Shown here one piece after another: positions 1-5,042 of a stretch of 5,042 nt of DNA. Source of the DNA: CAZEJK01 sp964512045 (lineage in GTDB: Bacteria > Acidobacteriota > Thermoanaerobaculia > Thermoanaerobaculales > Sulfomarinibacteraceae). The stretch lies in NCBI GenBank assembly GCA_964512045.1, contig CAZEJK010000345.1:1-5042 (forward strand). Direction: 5' to 3'. How positions within the stretch are numbered: position 1 is the first letter of the stretch; each line of letters begins with the position of its first letter. The notes under the pieces were generated by a model. It was not told the DNA's origin. It searched no databases and was given only the letters and a program-made list of their open reading frames with translations. Made by a program: the position numbers and the translations under genes.

Positions 1-11
1 ACCCACTCACC

Positions 12-32
12 CGGCCCGCGGGACGCGGGCCG
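12..32 (-). terminator. GC-only hairpin, candidate terminator of the dehydrogenase operon
   Basis: cggcccgcg (12-20) is the exact reverse complement of cgcgggccg (24-32), giving a 9-bp all-GC stem with a three-base loop. It lies 63 bases beyond the E2 stop on the minus strand and is followed by GGTGAGTGGGT, with no U-run. A stable GC hairpin without a U-tract could end transcription in a high-GC bacterium, or could only protect the 3' end if an E3 gene follows to the left of the window. Confidence 0.4.
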
Positions 33-96
33 CCACAACCCGGATCGCGGCGCTCTTCGATTGTGGAAGCCTGCGCGGGCCGCCACAACCCGGCTC
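24..96. repeat. Pair of 20-nt direct repeats flanking the end of the E2 gene
   Basis: cgcgggccgccacaacccgg occurs at 24-43 and again at 74-93, exactly 50 bases apart. With one mismatch the match extends to 24-46 and 74-96. The second copy abuts the E2 stop codon (TAG on the minus strand, 96-98). Sequence between the copies is not repeated, so this is a spaced pair, possibly members of a dispersed family, and not a simple tandem duplication. Confidence 0.75.
61..88 (-). other. Imperfect hairpin immediately after the E2 gene
   Basis: ttgtgg (61-66) pairs with ccacaa (83-88), and inside it gcct (69-72) pairs with gggc (77-80, one G-T pair) around a four-base loop, with a 2x2 internal loop between. 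On the minus strand it begins eight bases past the E2 stop. It uses part of the nearer copy of the 20-nt repeat. It may contribute to 3'-end formation or transcript stability. There is no U-run after it. Confidence 0.4.
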
Positions 97-1499
97 TACA
101 CCGTCAGGGCGAACGAGCCGGGATCGGCGAGGGTGTCGCACAGGAAGCGAGCGAACCGCGCCGCGTCCGCACCGTCGTTGACGCGATGGTCAAACGCGAG
201 GCACAGTGGCAGGTGGTACCGGTGCTCCACGTCCGCTGATCCCAAATCGCCGACGCTGACCGGCGCGAGCGCCGCGCGCCCACACCCCAGGATCGCCACC
301 TGCGGAAAATTGATGATCGGCGTGAAGCGCGTCCCTCCGATACCTCCGGGGTTGGTCACCGAGAACGTCCCGCCTCGCATCTCCTCCAGATCGAGCTCGC
401 CGTCGCGCGCCCGCTCCGCCAGGCGCTCGATGTCGCCGGCGATGTCGAGGACGTTCTTGCGGTCCGCATCGCGTACCACCGGCACCATCAGCCCACGCTC
501 CGTCGCCACGGCGACGCCGACGTGGTAGTACTGCTTGAGCACGATCTGGCCAGCCTCGGTGTCGAGCGAGGCGTTGAAGCGCGGGAACTCCCGTAAGGCA
601 GCCGCCACCGCCTTGACCACCAGCGCCGTCAGCGTCAGCTTGACACCGGCCTCCTCGGCCCGCGCGCTCTGGTCCCGGCGGAACCGCTCCAGCTCCGTGA
701 TGTCCGCCGTGTCCTCGTGCGTCACGTGCGGCGCCTGGGTCCACGACAACGCCATCCGCTGAGCAGTCGCCCGGCGCACGCTGCGCAGCTCGGTCCGCTC
801 CACCGGCCCCCACCGCTCGAAGTCCGGCAGCACCGGTTGGCGCGGCGTCAGCGGCCACTCGCTCAGCGGCAACGGCTCCTCGCCGGCCTCCGGCCGCCGC
901 TTCTCGGGCTTCCGCTTCTTCGGCGGCTCGACCTCCTCGCCTTCGGCGAACCGGCGGACATCGTCGTCGGTGATGCGCTCCCCGTCGCTCGATGCGTAGA
1001 CCTGCTTGAGATCCACGTCCAGCTCGCGGGCGAGACGTCGGGTCGACGGCGCCGCAGGAACCGGTCCGAACGGCACCTCGTCTTCCTCTTCCCCTCCGTC
1101 GGCGGTACGCCGTTGCGGCGTCGACCTCTCTTCTGCCTGTGTCGGAGCTTGCTCCGTTTCCTCCGGCTCCTCCGGGCTGCCGCCTTCGGCGGCCTCGCCC
1201 TCCTCGGGCTCTGGAGGCTCCTGCTCCTCCGGCTCTGCCTCGTCCTGGGTCTCCGCCGCACCGGCCTCGCTGTAGGTCAGCAGCACGTCCCCGACGCGAA
1301 CGTCATCGCCCGCAGACACCCGCAGCTCCTCGATGCTGCCCGTGAACGACGCCGGGACGTCCACGTTCGCCTTGTCGGTCTCCACCGTCAGCAGAACGTC
1401 GCCCTCCTCGACCGAGTCGCCTGCACCCACCTGGATGTCGACGATCTCCGCCTCGTGGATACCTTCGCCGGGGTCCGGCAGCGTGAACTCCTTCGCCAT
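96..1499 (-). CDS. pdhC: Dihydrolipoamide acyltransferase (E2) of a 2-oxoacid dehydrogenase complex
   Basis: This 467-residue cytoplasmic E2 core accepts the acyl group from E1 on lipoyl-lysine and transfers it to CoA. A single N-terminal lipoyl domain spans about residues 3-76, with the lipoylated lysine K43 in ETDKANV. A Glu/Pro-rich linker (about 78-141) leads to a peripheral subunit-binding domain (about 145-186, PSTRRLARELDVDL then RITDDDVRRF). A second linker contains a basic patch (194-202). The CoA acyltransferase catalytic domain runs from about 232 to the end, with the active-site motif DHRVNDG (H438, D442). The start is the ATG that begins the lipoyl domain, preceded by GGGAG six bases away. 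The frame stays open upstream to 1856, but that part lies inside the E1-beta gene and has no family similarity. It is the third gene of the operon, 23 bases after E1-beta. The domain set, with one lipoyl domain, is typical of Gram-positive-type E2. The pyruvate-specific symbol is an inference from the E1 genes; branched-chain or acetoin E2 remain possible. Confidence 0.93.
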   Translation of the reverse strand: MAKEFTLPDPGEGIHEAEIVDIQVGAGDSVEEGDVLLTVETDKANVDVPASFTGSIEELRVSAGDDVRVGDVLLTYSEAGAAETQDEAEPEEQEPPEPEEGEAAEGGSPEEPEETEQAPTQAEERSTPQRRTADGGEEEDEVPFGPVPAAPSTRRLARELDVDLKQVYASSDGERITDDDVRRFAEGEEVEPPKKRKPEKRRPEAGEEPLPLSEWPLTPRQPVLPDFERWGPVERTELRSVRRATAQRMALSWTQAPHVTHEDTADITELERFRRDQSARAEEAGVKLTLTALVVKAVAAALREFPRFNASLDTEAGQIVLKQYYHVGVAVATERGLMVPVVRDADRKNVLDIAGDIERLAERARDGELDLEEMRGGTFSVTNPGGIGGTRFTPIINFPQVAILGCGRAALAPVSVGDLGSADVEHRYHLPLCLAFDHRVNDGADAARFARFLCDTLADPGSFALTV

Positions 1500-1522
1500 G
1501 GTGCTCTCCCGTCGATCTGCAG

Positions 1523-2518
1523 TCAGAAGTCGACCGTCTCGCGAACGGCACGAACGATCTGCGGCACCGCCGGCAGGTACGCCTGCTCGCGCGCGAAGTA
1601 CGGCACGATCACGTCCCAGCCGGTGACGCGCCGCACGGGCGCCTCGAGGTAGAGGAACTGGTCCTCGATCAGCCGGGCGATGATCTCGCCCGCTGGTCCG
1701 AAGCTGCGGTGGGCCTCGTGGACGATCACGGCGCGACCGGTGGAGTGCACCGAGCTCGAGATCGTCGCGTTGTCCAACGGCGAGATGGTGGGGACGTCGA
1801 TGAGCTCCACCTCGATCCCGTGCTCGGACGCCAGCGTGTCGGCAGCCTCCATGCACCGCCGGAGCATCGTGCCGAAGCTCACCAGCGTCACGTCGCGACC
1901 TTCACGCACGACCTGAGCCGGCCCGATCGGCTGCGTCTCCTCCGCGTCCGGCACCTCCTCGCGGATGGAGCGGTAGAGAGGCTTCGACTCCATGAACACC
2001 ACCGGATCGGGATCGCGCATGGCGCTCACCAGCAGCGCCCTCGCCGAGCGCGGCCCGGACGGGATGACCACCTTCATCCCCGGGTTATGGGCGTACAGGA
2101 CCTCCTTGCTCTCCGAGTGGTGCTCCAGTGCGTGCGCGCCGGCGCCGTACGGCATCCGCGCGACCAGCGGTACAGTTTGACCGCCGCGAGTGCGCCAGCG
2201 CATCCGCGCGGCGTGGCTCTCGAACTGGTGCATCGCCAGGTAGGAGAAACCGGAGAACTGCAGCTCGCACACCGGCCGCAGACCCGCGATGGCCATCCCG
2301 ATCGACGAGCCGACGATCACCGACTCGGCCAGCGGCGTGTCCAGCACCCTGTCCTCGCCGAACGCCTCTTGCAGGCCTTCGGTCACCCGGAACACACCCT
2401 CGCCGACGCCCACGTCCTGACCCAGCACCACGACGCGCTCGTCGTGGTCCATTTCCTGGTGCAGCGCCAGGTTGATCGCCTCCACCATCGTCCGTTCGCT
2501 GGACCCGTTGTCAGACAT
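1523..2518 (-). CDS. pdhB: 2-oxoacid (probably pyruvate) dehydrogenase E1 component, beta subunit
   Basis: The 331-residue beta subunit of the thiamine-diphosphate-dependent E1 decarboxylase pairs with E1-alpha in an alpha2beta2 tetramer, where it helps form the cofactor site and catalyses reductive acylation of the E2 lipoyl arm. The N-terminal pyrimidine-binding domain shows GQDVGVGEGVFRVTEGL (34-50) and DTPLAESVIVGSSIGMA (60-76); E65 is the likely activating glutamate. LEHHSESKEVLYAHNPGMKV (131-150) contains the conserved active-site histidine, probably H134. The C-terminal transketolase domain shows VPTISPLDNATI (242-253) and IVHEAH (265-270), and ends in a region containing YLPAVPQIVRAV. 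Length and motifs are complete. The start has AGGAGG six bases upstream and overlaps the last eight bases of the E1-alpha gene, suggesting translational coupling. The EHHSES form resembles the PDH type as I recall it from Gram-positive bacteria and haloarchaea, rather than the HSQS form of branched-chain enzymes. Assignment to E1-beta is firm; substrate is inferred. Confidence 0.94.
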   Translation of the reverse strand: MSDNGSSERTMVEAINLALHQEMDHDERVVVLGQDVGVGEGVFRVTEGLQEAFGEDRVLDTPLAESVIVGSSIGMAIAGLRPVCELQFSGFSYLAMHQFESHAARMRWRTRGGQTVPLVARMPYGAGAHALEHHSESKEVLYAHNPGMKVVIPSGPRSARALLVSAMRDPDPVVFMESKPLYRSIREEVPDAEETQPIGPAQVVREGRDVTLVSFGTMLRRCMEAADTLASEHGIEVELIDVPTISPLDNATISSSVHSTGRAVIVHEAHRSFGPAGEIIARLIEDQFLYLEAPVRRVTGWDVIVPYFAREQAYLPAVPQIVRAVRETVDF

Positions 2519-3605
2519 CGAGCTCCTCCTCGTGCAGTCGGACGAACGCTTCCCGCTGGGCCTCGAGGTACGGCGGCGGGCTCGCCCAGACGTGATCGAA
2601 CATCACGCCGGGATCGTCGAGCTCGGCCATCCGCTGCTCGGCCTCCTCCCACGCTTCCTCGATCTCGCCGTCGATCGCGTCCTGCATCTCCGCGAGCTCG
2701 TCATCCGTCAGCAGCTCGCGGCTCTTCAGGTAGCCCTGGAGCCGGGTGATCGGCTCGCGCTCCCACCACCGCTTGACCTCCTCCTCGTCGCGATAGACGC
2801 TCGGATCGTCGACGGTGGTGTGCACGCCGAGGCGGTAGGTGACGGCCTCGATCATCGTCGGCCCCTTCCCGGACCGTGCGCGCTCCACGGCCTCCGCGGT
2901 CGCGGCGTACATCGCCAGCAGATCGTTCCCGTCCACCTGCATCGCGGGCATCCCGTACGCCAGGGCCTTCTGAGCCAACGTTTTCGACTTCGTCTGCTGC
3001 TCACGCGACACGGAGATCGCCCACTGGTTGTTCTGACACAGGAAGATCACCGGCGCGGAGAACACCCGAGCGAAGTTCAACGACTCGTGGAAGTCGCCTT
3101 CAGAGGTGGCGCCGTCGCCGAAGAAGGTCAGGGCGACGCGGTCGCTACCTTGAGCTTTCAGCGCGTAGGCGATGCCGGCGGCGTGGGGAATCTGCGTGGC
3201 CACCGGAATCGCGATCGGTAGATCGGTGCTCCCCTCCCCAAGCGCGGCGCCTTCGTTGTAGCCAGCGTTGAACAGCAGCATCGCCGTCATCGGCGTCCCC
3301 CGCCAGAGCATCGCCGCGGTCTCTCGGAACGCCGGAACCATCCAGTCGTCATCGGCAAGTGCAGCGACGGCTCCGATCTGCGCAGCCTCCTGACCCTTGA
3401 CCGGAGCGAACGTGCCGAGCTTCCCCATCCGTTGCAGCTCCAGCATTCGCGAGTCGAACCGCCGCGCCAACACCATGGTGCGGTGGATCCTCCGCAGCAG
3501 CTCGTCGGAGAGATCCGGGACCAGCTCGTCGTCGAGCCCGCCGTCCTCATCCAGAATCGACAGCCGCTCCACATCCCACTTCAGGTCGATCGTGTCTCTC
3601 GGCAT
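2511..3605 (-). CDS. pdhA: 2-oxoacid (probably pyruvate) dehydrogenase E1 component, alpha subunit
   Basis: This 364-residue alpha subunit binds the diphosphate of thiamine diphosphate and, with E1-beta, decarboxylates a 2-oxo acid as the first step of the complex. The cofactor motif is complete: GDG at 163-165, then 26 residues to NN at 192-193. The phosphorylation-loop signature YRLGVHTTVDDPSVYR spans 257-272, with H262 conserved. GKLGTFAPVKGQEAAQ (61-76), LPIAIPVATQIPHAAG (129-144) and QVDGNDLLAMYAA (223-235) are family hallmarks and look most like the PDH-type alpha subunit. The C-terminal part is rich in acidic residues. The ATG at 3605 is chosen because GGGAGGTG stands just upstream and the protein then begins at a normal distance from the first domain. 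The in-frame ATG at 3650 has no ribosome site, and the TTG at 3674 abuts a hairpin stem. It is the first gene of the operon, overlapping E1-beta by eight bases. A branched-chain or acetoin substrate is not excluded. Confidence 0.94.
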   Translation of the reverse strand: MPRDTIDLKWDVERLSILDEDGGLDDELVPDLSDELLRRIHRTMVLARRFDSRMLELQRMGKLGTFAPVKGQEAAQIGAVAALADDDWMVPAFRETAAMLWRGTPMTAMLLFNAGYNEGAALGEGSTDLPIAIPVATQIPHAAGIAYALKAQGSDRVALTFFGDGATSEGDFHESLNFARVFSAPVIFLCQNNQWAISVSREQQTKSKTLAQKALAYGMPAMQVDGNDLLAMYAATAEAVERARSGKGPTMIEAVTYRLGVHTTVDDPSVYRDEEEVKRWWEREPITRLQGYLKSRELLTDDELAEMQDAIDGEIEEAWEEAEQRMAELDDPGVMFDHVWASPPPYLEAQREAFVRLHEEELDV

Positions 3606-3607
3606 GC

Positions 3608-3615
3608 CACCTCCC
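3608..3615 (-). promoter_or_regulatory. Ribosome binding site that fixes the E1-alpha start
   Basis: On the minus strand GGGAGGTG ends two bases before the ATG at 3605; its GGAGG core ends four bases before that ATG. This is nearly the full anti-Shine-Dalgarno complement and selects this start over the longer in-frame options at 3650 and 3674. I could not find a convincing -10/-35 pair in the 70 bases between the hairpin at 3676 and the start codon. Confidence 0.8.
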
Positions 3616-3675
3616 AGCTCATCGAACGGCTCTCCGCCGCAGCCTGGCATCGTCGCGTCGGACCGTCGCAGCAAA

Positions 3676-3708
3676 GCGGCTCACCGCGTGACTCACGCGG
3701 TGAGCCGC
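3676..3708 (-). terminator. Perfect 15-bp hairpin downstream of the small membrane-protein gene
   Basis: The arm 3676-3690 (gcggctcaccgcgtg) is the exact reverse complement of 3694-3708, leaving a three-base loop. Read on the minus strand it lies 11 bases past the stop codon of the gene at 3720-4097 and is followed by TTTGCTG, a very short U-run. Position and shape fit a transcription terminator. The U-run is weaker than in a classic intrinsic terminator, so partial read-through into the dehydrogenase operon or a different role (a dispersed palindromic repeat, a protein site) is possible. Confidence 0.65.
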
Positions 3709-3719
3709 CCCCGCTGAGC

Positions 3720-4097
3720 TCACGACCGCCGGTTGCCGATCGCGCTGACCACGCGGTAGGTCACGAATGCACCGAGCACGCCTCCGGCCACCCAGACCAT
3801 GGGCGAGCTCTTCATCGCGCCCCAGGCGTCGCCGGCAAACTCCGACGCCGGCCGGTAGCGCACATAGTCCGCACTCCGCTCCAGCCGACGGGCGACGACG
3901 TGGGCCTCGTCCCGACGATCGAGCTCCCGTCCGAGCTGGCGCACCTGATCGGCAACGCCTTCGAGCCGGTCGGCCACCTGCTCCTTGAACTGGTCGGCGG
4001 GCGGCTCGACGCGATCTCGAATCCGCGACGACTGCTCGCGCATCACGCCCTTGGCGGTCGTTTCTACGGCTTTTCCTACAGCGCTCTTGTCGGTCAT
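3720..4097 (-). CDS. Small helical protein with one C-terminal membrane segment, function unknown
   Basis: I do not recognise a specific family for this 125-residue protein. Residues 1-75 are highly charged and look helical (VADRLEGVADQVRQLGREL at 41-59 has a heptad-like pattern), with no cysteine. Residues about 99-120 (PMVWVAGGVLGAFVTYRVVS plus flanks) form one hydrophobic segment with glycines, followed by a short basic tail, GNRRS. An amphipathic helical body with a glycine-containing C-terminal membrane helix resembles the loosely defined DUF883/ElaB-like and stress-associated tail-anchored proteins, but this is an analogy from shape, not a family match. The start is the ATG at 4097, with GGAGG five bases upstream. 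The frame remains open to 4289, but the upstream residues lack any ribosome site and would run across the divergent promoter region. It appears monocistronic, ends in a strong hairpin and is divergent from the DUF72 gene. Confidence 0.75.
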   Translation of the reverse strand: MTDKSAVGKAVETTAKGVMREQSSRIRDRVEPPADQFKEQVADRLEGVADQVRQLGRELDRRDEAHVVARRLERSADYVRYRPASEFAGDAWGAMKSSPMVWVAGGVLGAFVTYRVVSAIGNRRS

Positions 4098-4113
4098 GAT
4101 GTCCTCCAAACAC

Positions 4114-4138
4114 CGCCTCGACGAGGCGCATGCGCCTC
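4114..4138. promoter_or_regulatory. Nested palindromes in the divergent intergenic region
   Basis: Positions 4123-4138 read gaggcgcatgcgcctc, a perfect 16-nt palindrome. Its left half also pairs with 4114-4120, because cgcctcg (4114-4120) and cgaggcg (4122-4128) are reverse complements with one base between them. The two pairings are mutually exclusive. The site sits 17-41 bases upstream of the small membrane-protein start, a plausible place for a dimeric repressor operator or a leader RNA switch. No known operator is recognised, and function is inferred only from symmetry and position. The rest of the 160-bp region (4098-4257) shows one further exact 9-nt direct repeat (cagctcgct at 4163 and 4221). 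Confidence 0.35.
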
Positions 4139-4245
4139 CCTTCGGCGGTCCGTTCACTGTGTCAGCTCGCTCCTTCCCAACCCATAGGGCACCTCCCCGG
4201 AACAGTGTGGGGACAGCACCCAGCTCGCTGCACCGTGGTTTCGGA

Positions 4246-4251
4246 TACGGT
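4246..4251 (+). promoter_or_regulatory. Possible -10 element for a leaderless DUF72 transcript
   Basis: TACGGT fits the TANNNT pattern of high-GC bacterial -10 elements and ends six bases before the ATG at 4258, so transcription could begin at the start codon itself. The other four genes have strong Shine-Dalgarno sites, whereas this one has at most a weak GGTG at 4249-4252. No clear -35 hexamer is seen at the expected distance, so this is a tentative call. Confidence 0.3.
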
Positions 4252-4257
4252 GCTCCC

Positions 4258-4995
4258 ATGGCACCTTCGGGAACCGTTCGGATCGGCACATCTGGCTGGC
4301 GGTACTCGCACTGGTGGGGACCGTTCTACCCCTCAGATGTGGCTCACGAAGACAGCCTCGCCTACTACGCTGAACGGCTACCGACGGTGGAGGTCAACCG
4401 CACCTTCTACAGCCTGCCGTCGCCGGAGGCCGCCAAGCAGTGGCTGCCTCCGGTACCAGACGGCTTCCGTTTCGCCATCAAGGCCAGCCGCTACATCACC
4501 CACATGAAGAAGCTGAAGGACCCTGTCGAGCCGCTGGAGAACCTGTTCGAGGTCGTCCGGGCGCTCGGCGAACGCGCCGGACCGGTGCTGTTCCAGCTCC
4601 CCCCGCGCTGGCGGTGCAACCCCGAACGGCTGGCCAGCTTCCTCGAGGCGCTTCCGACGAGCCACCGCGCCGCGTTCGAGCTCCGCGACCCGAGCTGGTT
4701 CGACGACCGGGTGCTCGACCTGCTGCGTGAGCACCACGTCGCATTCTGTATCTGGGACCTGGAGGGCCAGCAGTCGCCGAAGGAGGTCACCACCGACATG
4801 GTCTACGTCCGGCTGCACGGCCCCGGCGAGCAGGCGTACACCGGCTGCTACGATCGGCAGACCCTGGCGGGTTGGGCCGGCGCGTTCGATGCCTGGGCGC
4901 GCTCCGGCAACGACGTGTGGTGCTTCTTCGACAACGACGACTCCGGCCACGCCGCCAGAAACGCTCTCGAGCTGACACAGATGATCAGCTCTTAG
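4258..4995 (+). CDS. DUF72 (YecE-like) family protein
   Basis: This is a complete 245-residue member of the DUF72/YecE family, predicted to fold as a TIM-like barrel. The molecular function of the family is not established. Recognisable blocks in order: IGTSGWRYSHWWGPFYP (9-25), VEVNRTFYSLPSPEAAKQW (44-62), PDGFRFAIKASRYITHMKKL (67-86), GPVLFQLPPRW (108-118), AFELRDPSWFDD (139-150), VYVRLHGPG (182-190) and WCFFDNDDSGHAARNALEL (221-239). The length is ordinary for the family and nothing appears truncated. The ATG at 4258 places the GTSGW block at its normal distance from the N-terminus. The frame is open back to 3985, but that stretch crosses the opposite-strand gene and is not family-like. 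The gene is transcribed divergently from the small membrane-protein gene, with no functional link evident to the dehydrogenase operon. Its last codons, Ser-Ser-stop, fall at the start of an AT-rich tandem repeat. Confidence 0.92.
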   Translation: MAPSGTVRIGTSGWRYSHWWGPFYPSDVAHEDSLAYYAERLPTVEVNRTFYSLPSPEAAKQWLPPVPDGFRFAIKASRYITHMKKLKDPVEPLENLFEVVRALGERAGPVLFQLPPRWRCNPERLASFLEALPTSHRAAFELRDPSWFDDRVLDLLREHHVAFCIWDLEGQQSPKEVTTDMVYVRLHGPGEQAYTGCYDRQTLAGWAGAFDAWARSGNDVWCFFDNDDSGHAARNALELTQMISS

Positions 4996-5037
4996 CTCTC
5001 AATTCTTAGTTCTCAATTCTTAATTCTTAATTATAAA
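4989..5037. repeat. AT-rich heptamer tandem repeat, seven units
   Basis: Reading from 4989 in steps of seven gives CTCTTAG, CTCTCAA, TTCTTAG, TTCTCAA, TTCTTAA, TTCTTAA, TTATAAA, with a consensus near TTCTYAR. Units alternate T/C at position five in the first part and become identical at units five and six. The array supplies the TAG stop of the DUF72 gene in its first unit. Because seven is not a multiple of three, it places stop codons in all six reading frames. From 4996 to the window end only 11 of 47 bases are G or C, unlike everything before. The right border may lie beyond the window. Confidence 0.8.
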
Positions 5038-5042
5038 TGGTT

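Noticed and set aside
24..93. Two spaced 20-nt repeats as a minimal CRISPR array
   Set aside because: Only two copies with a 30-nt gap, no cas genes, one copy touching the E2 stop and both involved in ordinary-looking hairpins.
1139..1260. Repetitive ctcctccggctcc-like DNA as a possible repeat element
   Set aside because: It is explained by the Glu-rich codons of the E2 linker on the opposite strand.
717..1652. Long plus-strand frame of 311 codons opposite E2 and the end of E1-beta
   Set aside because: Antisense to a gene with complete domains; Leu/Arg-rich translation typical of shadow frames in GC-rich DNA.
1500..1856. Upstream extension of the E2 reading frame to 1856
   Set aside because: It lies inside the E1-beta gene in another frame, gives Arg/His-rich sequence without family similarity, and the lipoyl domain begins at the ATG at 1499 behind a good ribosome site.
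1709..2749. Long plus-strand frame of 346 codons opposite E1-beta and the end of E1-alpha
   Set aside because: Arg/His/Pro-rich translation without recognisable motifs, fully antisense to well-supported genes.
3606..3674. Longer E1-alpha starts at 3650 (ATG) and 3674 (TTG)
   Set aside because: Neither has a ribosome site, the TTG abuts the hairpin stem, and the ATG at 3605 has a near-ideal one.
3985..4257. Longer DUF72 start at 3985
   Set aside because: It would overlap the opposite-strand small gene and both regulatory palindromes; the extra residues are not family-like and ATG 4258 gives the normal N-terminus.
4098..4289. Longer start at 4289 for the small membrane-protein gene
   Set aside because: It would cross the DUF72 start and the palindromes, has no ribosome site, and GGAGG stands five bases before ATG 4097.

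Overview
The window is uniformly GC-rich (roughly two thirds G+C by eye) apart from its last ~50 bases, which are abruptly AT-rich. Strong Shine-Dalgarno sequences precede four of the five genes, so it is a bacterium. High G+C, acidic proteins and a GC-rich hairpin without a long U-run would suit an actinomycete-type or other high-GC, perhaps salt-adapted lineage, but no gene here fixes the taxonomy.

Layout. Positions 1-3605 hold a compact minus-strand operon, transcribed leftward, for three components of a 2-oxoacid dehydrogenase complex: E1-alpha (2511-3605), E1-beta (1523-2518, overlapping E1-alpha by 8 bases) and the E2 lipoyl acyltransferase (96-1499, after a 23-base gap). E1-alpha and E1-beta together decarboxylate a 2-oxo acid on thiamine pyrophosphate. 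E2 takes the acyl group on its lipoyl arm and passes it to CoA. Motifs favour the pyruvate dehydrogenase type over the branched-chain type, but substrate cannot be proved from sequence. No E3 (dihydrolipoamide dehydrogenase) gene lies in the window. Downstream of E2, positions 1-95 carry two hairpins built around two copies of a 20-nt repeat.

Positions 3606-3719 separate the operon from a small minus-strand gene (3720-4097) for a helical protein with one C-terminal membrane segment. That gene ends in a striking perfect 15-bp hairpin (3676-3708). A divergent 160-bp region (4098-4257) with a perfect 16-nt palindrome follows. Then comes a complete plus-strand DUF72/YecE-family gene (4258-4995). 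Its stop codon lies inside the first unit of a seven-unit AT-rich heptamer tandem repeat (4989-5037) that runs almost to the window end.

Overall the coding content is ordinary core metabolism plus two poorly characterised proteins. I see no CRISPR, RNA gene, transposase, defence system or phage gene. The unusual material is in the non-coding DNA: the heptamer array, the repeated hairpins after E2, the perfect terminator-like stem and the nested palindromes.
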